Shown in pieces: positions 1 through 6,277 of a stretch of 6,277 nt of DNA. The notes below the pieces were generated by a model, which was not told the DNA's origin, ran no database searches, and saw nothing but the letters and a program-made list of their open reading frames with translations. The stretch is from positions 1-6,277 of the forward strand of contig CAIZMD010000113.1 in NCBI GenBank assembly GCA_903933995.1, read 5' to 3'. Each line of letters begins with the position of its first letter. Position 1 is the first letter of the stretch. The position numbers and the translations under genes were made by a program. This DNA comes from an uncultured Bacteroidota bacterium. GTDB lineage: Bacteria > Bacteroidota > Bacteroidia > Chitinophagales > Chitinophagaceae.

Positions 1-1824
1 CGCAGCAATAGAAGTAATTAGGGCAATCCCAATCTTCCAATCATAACCCAATGGTCTAATAGCGGGTTCTATGCTTTGACCCAAAATACCCGCATAAGAA
101 TTTTGCAATTTTTCTGCAGACAATTGTTTGTTCAGTTGTGCTTCATCGGCAGGTCTGGCATGTATTTGAGCGGCATACTTGGTTTCTACATCGGCCATGC
201 GCGTACCTGGTCCATAAGAACAAAGAAACCAAAGTAGCATGCTAATGATCATGATAATTTTACCCGCATCGGTCACAAAAATCTTGGCCTTTTCAACCAT
301 GGTAATACCCACGTTTTTCCAACGCGGCGCCCTATAGATAGGCAGTTCCAAGATGAAGAAACTTTTTTCTTTAATGCGAATAGTAAACTTCATCACCCAA
401 CTCACAATTAGGGCCATTACAGTTCCTAGTAAATAAAGACCCATCATCACCAATCCTTGTAAACTCAAGAAACCAAAATAGTAATGCTCATCAACTACCA
501 ATGAAATCAAAATGGTATATACCGGTAGTCTTGCACTGCAACTCATCAATGGGGTTACCATGATGGTGAGTAATCTTTCTTTTTTATTTTCAATATTGCG
601 GGCACTCATGATGGCTGGTACCGCACAGGCAAAGCCACTGATCATGGGCATCACACTCTTGCCATTCAAACCCACTTTACGCATGAGTTTGTCACTCAGA
701 AAACTAATCCTGGCCATATAACCCGTGTCTTCTAAAATGGTAATGATTCCAAACAGGATCATGATCTGTGGTATAAATACAAAGATGCCGCCCAAGCCGG
801 CAACAATACCATTGACCAATAAGTCTTGAAACCAACCTTGTTCTAAGTGCGTGCTCAGGTAATTGGCCAAAGATCCAAAAGCCGATTCAATGGCATCCAT
901 AGGATAATTGGCCATCCAAAAAACGGATTGGAACAACAGGAACAAGACCGCCATCAAAATCAGATAACCCCAAACACGGTGTAGCAACAGATCATCTAAT
1001 TTATCAGAGAACATTTTGCTTTCCATGGGGTCAGGCTCCGTTACATGGTCCTTCATAATCTGACGAATATGACCATAGCGCTGTACAATCTCGTCTGCCT
1101 GTGTTTTGGTAGGATTAAACTGATTGTCTATTTCTATTTGTTCAATCTGTTCCTGCTCCGTATGGGAAAGCGGAAAATTCTCGTGGTTAATCAAGTAATG
1201 CACCGCAGCATAATCACTTAACTGTGGAAATAGCTTCTGCACTTCAGCAATGGCCGTAGGTGCCATTTTCTGATTCTCAATAAAATCTGCGCGATGATTT
1301 ATAGCAGGTGCTTTGGCAAAATTGGCCAAAATGCTTTTCAATTCTGAAAGACCCTTGTTCTTTCTTGGATTCACCAGCACAATGGGTACACCCAATTCTG
1401 CTTCCAATCCTTTAACGTCTATGATGGTCCCTTTTTTCTCCGCCAAATCATTCATGGTCAGGGCCACCACAACGGGTACCCGCAGATCAATGATCTGACT
1501 ACAAAACAAGAGGTTACGTTTGAGGTTGCTGGCATCGGCCACCAAGAGCACCAAGTCAGGCTCCACTTCTAGGTCAGCGTGCATAAGCACCTTATAAGCA
1601 ACCCACTCATCTGCCCTGCGGGGATAGAGGCTATAAGTACCCGGCAAATCTATCAGTTCCGCTTTTTGCCCATTGTCTAGGTTTGCCAAACCGGTTTTCT
1701 TATCTACTGTAACGCCTGGGAAATTGCCCACTTGTTGGTTCAAACCCGTGAGGGCATTGAACAGGGAGGTTTTTCCGCTATTGGGGTTTCCAACCAAGGC
1801 AATATGTAGATAAGGTTTCTGCAT
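1..1824 (-). CDS. feoB: Ferrous iron transport protein B (FeoB), C-terminus cut by window edge
   Basis: Inner-membrane Fe(II) transporter with a cytoplasmic N-terminal GTPase domain. The frame is open from the ATG at 1824 to base 1 (608 residues); the family is usually about 700 residues, so roughly the last 90-100 lie outside. Seen in order: G1 P-loop GNPNSGKTS (12-20), G2 around GVTVD (37-41), G3 DLPG (59-62), a helical linker (about 165-280), and a polytopic core starting near residue 283. The two FeoB gate motifs are present: GFACAVPAIM with Cys400, and MSCSARLPVY with Cys429. G4 reads TMND (123-126) instead of the usual NMxD, and the G5 region reads NPRKNKG (152-158) instead of an SA-type motif. 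A hydrophilic loop lies near 545-580. The ATG start is chosen because the P-loop follows at the usual distance; an in-frame TTG at 1827 is less likely. No Shine-Dalgarno site and no adjacent feoA are visible. The gene is divergent from the peptidase gene. Confidence 0.97.
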   Translation of the reverse strand, partial: MQKPYLHIALVGNPNSGKTSLFNALTGLNQQVGNFPGVTVDKKTGLANLDNGQKAELIDLPGTYSLYPRRADEWVAYKVLMHADLEVEPDLVLLVADASNLKRNLLFCSQIIDLRVPVVVALTMNDLAEKKGTIIDVKGLEAELGVPIVLVNPRKNKGLSELKSILANFAKAPAINHRADFIENQKMAPTAIAEVQKLFPQLSDYAAVHYLINHENFPLSHTEQEQIEQIEIDNQFNPTKTQADEIVQRYGHIRQIMKDHVTEPDPMESKMFSDKLDDLLLHRVWGYLILMAVLFLLFQSVFWMANYPMDAIESAFGSLANYLSTHLEQGWFQDLLVNGIVAGLGGIFVFIPQIMILFGIITILEDTGYMARISFLSDKLMRKVGLNGKSVMPMISGFACAVPAIMSARNIENKKERLLTIMVTPLMSCSARLPVYTILISLVVDEHYYFGFLSLQGLVMMGLYLLGTVMALIVSWVMKFTIRIKEKSFFILELPIYRAPRWKNVGITMVEKAKIFVTDAGKIIMIISMLLWFLCSYGPGTRMADVETKYAAQIHARPADEAQLNKQLSAEKLQNSYAGILGQSIEPAIRPLGYDWKIGIALITSIAA

Positions 1825-1840
1825 CAATACATTAAGGGGG

Positions 1841-1848
1841 CAAAAGTA
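1841..1848 (-). promoter_or_regulatory. Candidate -7 promoter element for feoB
   Basis: On the minus strand this reads TACTTTTG, an exact match to the Bacteroidota -7 consensus TAnnTTTG. It ends 16 bases before the feoB ATG, so the leader would be only about ten bases. No convincing TTG/TTTG -33 element lies at the expected 17-23 base spacing, which lowers confidence. No clear Fur-type palindrome was seen in the spacer, so iron control cannot be read from the sequence. Confidence 0.45.
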
Positions 1849-1913
1849 CTGGCATTCAATGGCTAATCCTTACGAGATTGGTAACAAAAGGCAAAGAATT
1901 GAACCCGCACCTG

Positions 1914-1921
1914 TATTTTTG
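1914..1921 (+). promoter_or_regulatory. Candidate -7 promoter element for the peptidase operon
   Basis: Reads TATTTTTG, an exact match to the Bacteroidota -7 consensus TAnnTTTG, 20 bases before the ATG at 1942. A TTG at 1899-1901 is only 12 bases upstream, too close for a standard -33 element. It would drive the M28 peptidase gene and, given the short gaps, the two genes behind it. An AAAGGA (1928-1933) 8 bases before the ATG could serve as a ribosome binding site. Confidence 0.45.
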
Positions 1922-1941
1922 CAAACCAAAGGAACCCTACC

Positions 1942-3585
1942 ATGAAAAAACTCCTGCTGTTAGTCCTGTTATTTACAACAGTTGCCAATGCCCAAAGTAA
2001 AAAGAAAAAACGCCAAGCTGAAGAGAAAGCAGCCATGGAAATCATGACCAATCTAAAGCAACACGTGCAGTTCTTGGCCGATGACAAATTAGAAGGCAGA
2101 AGAACGGGCACCAAGGGTGAGCAATTGGCTTATCAGTACCTAGTACAGCAATACACCCAAATGGGTTTGGAGCCAAAGGGTAAGGAGGGGTATTTGCAAA
2201 GTTTTGAGATTAATGAGGGCAAACAAATTGACCCTAGCAGTTCCTTGGTAGTCAATGACAAAGCACTGGACCTAAATACAGATTTTTTCCCACTGGCCAA
2301 TAGCGCCCAAAAAAGCCTGAAAGGCAATCCTGCTATGGCTTTGAATGAGCGTGGTCAACCTTGGTTCAAAGACTTAAAAGAGGTATTGGAAGAGAATAAA
2401 ACCAATCCCCATTTTGACCTTGATCAGGCCATTCAAAAAGACGCTATGGCGGTAGCAGGAAAAGGCGCTACGGCTTTATTCTTGTACAATAGTTCTAGCA
2501 TTACAGACAATGTGCAGTTTAATAAAAATGATAAAACAGCTGACCTTCCTATTCCGGTGGTATATATTACCAAGACTGGGATCAAAGACCATTTTTCAGA
2601 CCTTTCTGCCAGTTTGCAACTAAGCTTGAAAATCTCCATCAGTGAGCGTAAGCGAAATGCTACCAATGTGGTGGGCTTTATCAATAATAATGCTGCCAAT
2701 ACCGTGATTCTTGGGGCACACTATGATCATTTGGGTTATAATGAAGACAAAAACGCCTTAGACACAGGACATATCATCCACAATGGTGCCGATGACAATG
2801 CCAGTGGAACTGCGGCTTTATTAGAATTAGCAAGATTGCTCAAAAAATCAGCCCCTAAGAACAACAACTATTTGATCATCCATTTCTCTGCAGAAGAACT
2901 GGGATTATTTGGTAGCAAATATTGGTTAGACAATCCTACTACAACCATTACACCCAACTATATGTTGAACATGGATATGGTGGGTAGGTATGATACCGCA
3001 CACAAACTCACTATTGGTGGATATGGTACTTCACCAGCTTGGGGTGCATATTTTACCGCCAACCCTAGCACTAATTTGATGATTAAATTAGACAGTGCGG
3101 GTAGTGGACCAAGCGACCATGCTAGTTTTTACAGAAAAGACATGCCCGTATTATTCTATTTTACAGGAAGCCACCCTGACTACCACAAAGCCACAGACGA
3201 TTGGGATAAAATCAATTATGAGGCCGAGCGCCAAATTGTGCAATCTATCTACCAATTAATCGTTTATATGGATGACAAGGGTAAATTGGCTTTCACCAAA
3301 ACCCGCGAACAACAAGCTGGCAAACGCAGTTTTAGCGTGAGTTTGGGTGTGATTCCGGATTATGGTTATAGTGGAACAGGTATGCGTATAGACGGTGTGA
3401 GTCCTGGTAAGCTAGCAGAAAAATTGGGTCTGCAAGCGGGTGATGTTCTCTTGCAATTGGGTGAGTTCAAATTTGTAGACGTGAATAGTTATATGACTTC
3501 TTTGGGCAAATTCAATAAGGGTGATAAAACCAGTTTGAAAATCAAAAGAGGCACAGAAGAAAAAACATTTGAGGTACAATTCTAG
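1942..3585 (+). CDS. Secreted M28-family zinc metallopeptidase with PA-like and PDZ domains
   Basis: Predicted exported di-zinc peptidase, probably an aminopeptidase or carboxypeptidase acting in the periplasm or outside. A Sec signal peptide is visible: MKK, a Leu/Val-rich core, then ANA-Q with likely cleavage after residue 17; there is no lipobox Cys. A lysine-rich stretch follows. Residues about 125-235 look like a PA-type insert (GKGATALFLYN, then LPIPVVYITK). The M28 catalytic core has all expected ligands: His260 in GAHYDHLG, Asp285 in GADDNASG, Glu318 (general base) and Glu319 in HFSAEELG, Asp345 in NMDMVGR, and His415 in DYHKATDDW. Residues about 465-547 form a PDZ domain (DGVSPGKLAEKLGLQAGD), likely for substrate or partner binding. 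The ATG at 1942 is supported by the signal peptide directly behind it and by AAAGGA upstream. First gene of a probable three-gene operon. Family assignment is strong; the exact substrate cannot be deduced. Confidence 0.95.
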   Translation: MKKLLLLVLLFTTVANAQSKKKKRQAEEKAAMEIMTNLKQHVQFLADDKLEGRRTGTKGEQLAYQYLVQQYTQMGLEPKGKEGYLQSFEINEGKQIDPSSSLVVNDKALDLNTDFFPLANSAQKSLKGNPAMALNERGQPWFKDLKEVLEENKTNPHFDLDQAIQKDAMAVAGKGATALFLYNSSSITDNVQFNKNDKTADLPIPVVYITKTGIKDHFSDLSASLQLSLKISISERKRNATNVVGFINNNAANTVILGAHYDHLGYNEDKNALDTGHIIHNGADDNASGTAALLELARLLKKSAPKNNNYLIIHFSAEELGLFGSKYWLDNPTTTITPNYMLNMDMVGRYDTAHKLTIGGYGTSPAWGAYFTANPSTNLMIKLDSAGSGPSDHASFYRKDMPVLFYFTGSHPDYHKATDDWDKINYEAERQIVQSIYQLIVYMDDKGKLAFTKTREQQAGKRSFSVSLGVIPDYGYSGTGMRIDGVSPGKLAEKLGLQAGDVLLQLGEFKFVDVNSYMTSLGKFNKGDKTSLKIKRGTEEKTFEVQF

Positions 3586-3588
3586 TTT

Positions 3589-4035
3589 ATGAGTCAAGTG
3601 CAGAAGCTGCGGTTAAACATGGATGAAATCAACGAAGATTTCTTTGAAGACACGCGTCTGCTAGGTATTATGGCTCCTTTGAAAAGTTACCAGCTCTGTT
3701 TGCAACTCAATGGTTTATTGGGCTATCAGTTTAGGTTGAACACTGAGATTGATATTCATGTGCGCAAAAAAGATCGCAATTATTATTTCTCAGTTTATCA
3801 GTCTTCAGAAGCCAATAGTTTTTTGGAGCACTATCTCTACCACAACCAATTTGATGGAGAATACCTCTTGCCAGAATTTAGACATATAGATTTTCTCTGG
3901 CTCATGAAAGGCGATTTTGTTGACGATGAAAAATGCCAGTTTATCCGTCAAACGGTGAACAGTATTGCCGGTGTGCAATTGGTGGTAGAACTCACCAATG
4001 AGCAGATCAAGAACAAGGGGAATATGATCTTCTAA
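3589..4035 (+). CDS. IPExxVDY family protein (Bacteroidota, unknown function)
   Basis: A 148-residue soluble protein with no signal peptide or membrane segment. It fits the IPExxVDY family, a small cytoplasmic family I know only from Bacteroidota and without established function. The family signature appears as LPEFRHIDF (94-102), a conservative variant of IPExxVDY with Leu for Ile, Ile for Val and Phe for Tyr. Other fitting features are the N-terminal KLRL segment, DFFEDTRLLGI (17-27), and KSYQLCLQLN (32-41), where family members have a K-x-Y-x-L-x-W/L-x-L-N pattern. The start at 3589 is preferred over Met11 because it keeps the KLRL segment; it lies three bases after the peptidase stop and has no Shine-Dalgarno site, suggesting translational coupling. 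In many relatives, as I recall, this gene sits near pyruvate kinase or rnc, so the peptidase/methyltransferase context looks different. No biochemical role should be assigned. Confidence 0.85.
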   Translation: MSQVQKLRLNMDEINEDFFEDTRLLGIMAPLKSYQLCLQLNGLLGYQFRLNTEIDIHVRKKDRNYYFSVYQSSEANSFLEHYLYHNQFDGEYLLPEFRHIDFLWLMKGDFVDDEKCQFIRQTVNSIAGVQLVVELTNEQIKNKGNMIF

Positions 4036-4045
4036 TTTAAAGAAA

Positions 4046-4732
4046 ATGTCATCAGCTACTATTATACAAAGTTGGCAAACCAATGCTGCTGCTTGGTCTC
4101 AGGCCATTCAAGAAGAAGCTATTGCATCTAGAAAACTGGTCACCAATCAAGCCATAGTATCGGCGTTAGCCAAATATCAACCCGCTTCTTTGTTAGACAT
4201 AGGGGCAGGGGAGGGCTGGCTTTGTAGGGCTGCCGAAGCTCAAATTCCAAGCCTTAAAAAGATTAAGGGAATGGATGCCATTGCTGCTCTTGTTGAACAG
4301 GCAAAAATCCTTTCTCCCAATTTGGAATGGGAACAAAAATCTTATCAAGACATTATTGCTGGAGCAAGTCATAACCAAGAAAAATTTCAAATTATCAGCA
4401 TCAATTTTGCCCTTTTTGAAAAAGAATTGGTAGAACTATTGCTGTTGGCCTTACCCAATTATTTATTAGAAAATGGCAGGATTGTCATCCAAACATTGCA
4501 TCCACTCATGGCCTGCGGAGATGCGGCTTATGAGGAAGGATGGCGTGATGGATCATGGAATGGGTTCTCTTCGGCTTTTAAAGATCCCCATCCCTGGTAT
4601 TTTAGAACCATGGCTGCATGGGTGAATCTATTTGCTGCATCTGGTTTGCTATTGGACCAAATGCAAGAGCCAATACACCCAGAAACAGGGAAACCCGCTT
4701 CCGTGATTTTTGAATTGGTTCCCAGATCCTAA
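4046..4732 (+). CDS. Class I SAM-dependent methyltransferase, substrate unknown
   Basis: A 228-residue cytoplasmic protein with a Rossmann-type methyltransferase fold. Motif I is LLDIGAGEG (49-57) for S-adenosylmethionine binding. The acidic end of the second strand is at GMDA (Asp77). NFALFE (120-125) matches the motif IV position, and ENGRIVIQTLHP (142-153) matches the strand-5/motif VI region. The protein looks like a distinct subfamily: an N-terminal W-x-x-NA-x-AW (10-17) with ESR/ASRKLVTNQAIV-like helix (27-38), then PHPWYFRT (181-188) and HPETGKP (211-217) near the C-terminus. I recognise this pattern from uncharacterised bacterial methyltransferases, not from one with a known substrate. 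The gene starts 10 bases after the preceding stop with an A-rich AAAGAAA before the ATG, so it is probably the last gene of the operon. Its stop overlaps the stop of selD on the other strand. Confidence 0.92.
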   Translation: MSSATIIQSWQTNAAAWSQAIQEEAIASRKLVTNQAIVSALAKYQPASLLDIGAGEGWLCRAAEAQIPSLKKIKGMDAIAALVEQAKILSPNLEWEQKSYQDIIAGASHNQEKFQIISINFALFEKELVELLLLALPNYLLENGRIVIQTLHPLMACGDAAYEEGWRDGSWNGFSSAFKDPHPWYFRTMAAWVNLFAASGLLLDQMQEPIHPETGKPASVIFELVPRS

Positions 4733-5784
4733 CTATTGATTACTTGAATGGTTTTTTCTCCTGCGGCGGTTAATCTACCAATGGGTTGGGCAAATGCGCC
4801 AAGACCAAATGATTCCAAAACAGCTTGCACTTCAGCAACAGCAGTTGGTGCTGCGGCAATGAGTAGTCCACCATTGGTCTGGGGATCAGGCAATAAATGA
4901 AAAGCTTCCATCACGTTAACACCCGGTCCAAAACCAACCTGACTGCTATAACTATTCCAGTTACGGAAAGTGGCATCGGGTCCAATCTTTTGTTGTTGGT
5001 ATACCCTGGCCGATTCCAAAATTGGGGTCTTGCCATAATCCAATTCTGCACCAAGTCCACTACCCTGGGCCATTTCCATCAAGTGACCAATTAGTCCAAA
5101 ACCGGTTACATCGGTCATGGCGTGTACACCGGCAATTTTTCCTAGGGCTTCGCCAGCCTTATTCAAAGTGGTCAGTTGTTTGATCAATTGTTCCAAGTGT
5201 TCGGGACTGATTTTCTCTCTTTTGGAAGCTGTTGCCAAAATACCCACGCCAATGGGCTTGGTTAAAAAGAGTAGGTCTCCTTCCTGGGCAGTATTATTTC
5301 TTTTGAGGTTGGGCAGGTCTACTAGTCCAGTAACCGCTAAACCAAAAATGGGTTCGGGGCTATCAATACTATGACCACCTGCTAGTGGAATACCAGCTTC
5401 CAAACAAATGCTTCGTGCACCTTCTAATACGCGCTGGGCCAGTTCTGCGGGTAGTTTTTCAACTGGCCATCCCAGTATGGCAATGGCCATTAAAGGTTTG
5501 CCCCCCATGGCATAAACATCAGAAATACTATTGGCCGATGCAATTTGTCCAAAAGCATAAGCATCATCTACAATGGGCATGAAAAAATCCGTGGTACTGA
5601 TCAGGGCCGTTCCATTTCCAAGATCATAGGCTGCGGCGTCATCGTTGCTGGCATTACCCACCAATAAGGCCGGATAATCTGGTGCCACCACGGCTGTTTT
5701 TAAAATATTGCTTAGAACAGCAGGAGATATTTTGCATCCACAGCCACCGCCATGGGAATATTGGGTTAATCTAATCTCAGACAT
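4729..5784 (-). CDS. selD: Selenide, water dikinase (selenophosphate synthetase)
   Basis: Makes selenophosphate from selenide and ATP, releasing AMP and phosphate; this is the selenium donor for selenocysteine-tRNA synthesis and for 2-selenouridine in tRNA. The 351 residues match the E. coli enzyme in length (347) and nearly exactly at the N-terminus: RLTQYSHGGGCGCKISP. Catalytic Cys15 and Lys18 correspond to E. coli Cys17 and Lys20. Cys15 is an ordinary TGT codon (5740-5742), so this is the Cys form, not a selenoprotein. Metal and ATP-binding acidic residues are in place: Asp49 in NDDAAAY, Asp66 in TTDFF, Asp89 in NSISDVYAMGG, and Asp225 in TDVTGFGLIGH. GGHSID (136-141) and DPQTNGG (300-306) are also present. 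The start is fixed by the conserved N-terminus. It lies 31 bases downstream of birA on the same strand. No selA, selB, tRNA-Sec or mnmH is visible nearby. Confidence 0.98.
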   Translation of the reverse strand: MSEIRLTQYSHGGGCGCKISPAVLSNILKTAVVAPDYPALLVGNASNDDAAAYDLGNGTALISTTDFFMPIVDDAYAFGQIASANSISDVYAMGGKPLMAIAILGWPVEKLPAELAQRVLEGARSICLEAGIPLAGGHSIDSPEPIFGLAVTGLVDLPNLKRNNTAQEGDLLFLTKPIGVGILATASKREKISPEHLEQLIKQLTTLNKAGEALGKIAGVHAMTDVTGFGLIGHLMEMAQGSGLGAELDYGKTPILESARVYQQQKIGPDATFRNWNSYSSQVGFGPGVNVMEAFHLLPDPQTNGGLLIAAAPTAVAEVQAVLESFGLGAFAQPIGRLTAAGEKTIQVINS

Positions 5785-5801
5785 GGAATCTATTTGAACT
5801 G

Positions 5802-5808
5802 CAAATTA
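5802..5808 (-). promoter_or_regulatory. Possible weak -7-like element upstream of selD
   Basis: In the 31-base birA-selD gap the minus strand reads TAATTTG, which resembles the Bacteroidota -7 consensus TAnnTTTG but has one base less in the spacer. It lies 17 bases before the selD ATG. It could give selD its own promoter, but the short gap allows simple read-through from birA just as well. Confidence 0.2.
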
Positions 5809-5815
5809 CGGTCAA

Positions 5816-6277
5816 TCAACTTGGAATCACCCAAACCAATTGGCCAAGATCATAATCTTCTTCAATACCATTATCCACCACCAATCGGCCATTGGCCCTA
5901 ACTGCTTTGATCATTGGTTGGAATAGGATATTGTCTTTTTTCAAAGACACCCGTTCACCTTTTTTGTACAAAATTTGATTATAGGCTTCCAATTGTGCTT
6001 GCATGCCGCCATTTTCCAATTCTTGGAATCTTGTTTCCAAAGATTGGCAAAGCTGCTTGGCTAGCTCAACCGGATCAAAATTTTTTCCAGTGATTTGTTT
6101 GAGTGAAACGGGGTTGTTGATCTGGCTATCAAAAACCGTTTGGTTAATATTAATCCCCATTCCCAAAACGGAATACTGCCAGATGCTGCCTTTTAAATGG
6201 TTTTCTATGAGAATGCCCCCTGCCTTTCTGTCACGCCAATACAAATCATTTGGCCATTTTATCTTGGTTTCTTCCCC
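5816..6277 (-). CDS. birA: Biotin-[acetyl-CoA-carboxylase] ligase (BirA), N-terminus cut by window edge
   Basis: Attaches biotin to the biotin-carrier domain of carboxylases through a biotinyl-AMP intermediate. Only the last 153 residues are in view; the frame is open from base 6277 to the TGA at 5816-5818. The catalytic core is unmistakable: KIKWPNDL at the extreme right edge (KWPND is 6245-6259), then RKAGGILIE with the lysine that contacts biotinyl-AMP, then GMGININQ. The last 45-50 residues (from about KKGERVSL, ending LGQLVWVIPS) form the small SH3-like C-terminal domain. The TTG at 6244 lies inside the KWPNDL motif and is not a real start; the true start is beyond the window. Whether the protein carries an N-terminal DNA-binding domain cannot be seen; many Bacteroidota versions are short and lack it. 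It probably shares a transcript with selD. Confidence 0.95.
   Translation of the reverse strand, partial: GEETKIKWPNDLYWRDRKAGGILIENHLKGSIWQYSVLGMGININQTVFDSQINNPVSLKQITGKNFDPVELAKQLCQSLETRFQELENGGMQAQLEAYNQILYKKGERVSLKKDNILFQPMIKAVRANGRLVVDNGIEEDYDLGQLVWVIPS

Noticed and set aside
512..721. Plus-strand open frame of 69 codons inside feoB
   Set aside because: It lies antisense to the conserved gate region of FeoB, and its translation has no recognisable family features.
1313..1498. Plus-strand open frame of 61 codons inside feoB
   Set aside because: It is antisense to the FeoB GTPase domain and has no independent coding evidence.
1851..1863. Short imperfect palindrome around CATTCAATG in the feoB promoter region, considered as a Fur-type operator
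   Set aside because: Only four-base perfect arms with mismatches beyond; it does not resemble a Fur box and is within chance expectation.
1999..2010. A-rich run (Lys codons) near the start of the peptidase gene, considered as a programmed slippage site
   Set aside because: The reading frame continues intact through a complete M28 enzyme, and no alternative frame of use follows.
1863..2114. Minus-strand open frame of 83 codons across the spacer and the peptidase start
   Set aside because: It is the complement of the signal peptide and N-terminal region of the M28 peptidase; the hydrophobic-looking protein is a shadow of that sequence.
3805..4083. Minus-strand open frame of 92 codons opposite the IPExxVDY and methyltransferase genes
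   Set aside because: It overlaps two well-supported genes on the other strand and shows no motif.
4700..4790. T-run near 4750 considered as a terminator at the convergent junction
   Set aside because: No stem-loop precedes the run on the plus strand, and it lies inside the selD coding sequence.
5117..5582. Two plus-strand open frames of 85 and 65 codons inside selD
   Set aside because: Both are antisense to highly conserved SelD sequence and look like shadows.
5740..5742. SelD active-site codon considered for selenocysteine (TGA)
   Set aside because: The codon is TGT on the minus strand, so it encodes cysteine.

Overview
The window looks like ordinary, gene-dense chromosome from a member of the Bacteroidota, most plausibly a Chitinophagaceae-like lineage. 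Three things point there: a protein of the Bacteroidota-restricted IPExxVDY family, two exact matches to the Bacteroidota -7 promoter consensus TAnnTTTG, and weak or absent Shine-Dalgarno sites. The phylum call is fairly secure; the family-level placement is inference.

Layout. Positions 1-1824 (minus strand) hold most of feoB, a ferrous iron transporter that runs off the left edge. Its 608 visible codons form one uninterrupted frame with no stop in the window, so a search limited to closed ORFs would miss it. A 117-base divergent spacer (1825-1941) carries a candidate promoter for each direction. Positions 1942-4732 (plus strand) hold three tightly spaced genes that look like one transcription unit: a secreted M28 zinc peptidase with a C-terminal PDZ domain, an IPExxVDY-family protein of unknown function, and a class I SAM-dependent methyltransferase of unknown substrate. 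The last gene meets selD (4729-5784, minus strand) head-on, and the two stop codons overlap. Upstream of selD on the same strand is the 3' part of birA (biotin-protein ligase), which runs off the right edge.

How the genes relate. FeoB brings in Fe(II), SelD makes selenophosphate for selenouridine tRNA or selenocysteine, and BirA biotinylates carboxylases. These are core functions placed side by side rather than one pathway. The three plus-strand genes are probably co-transcribed but no shared pathway is evident. No tRNA, rRNA, CRISPR array, insertion sequence, long repeat or recognisable terminator was seen. I found no convincing new multi-gene system. The points most worth a second look are the altered nucleotide-specificity motifs in the FeoB G domain, the selenium trait implied by a stand-alone selD, and the two uncharacterised proteins behind the peptidase.
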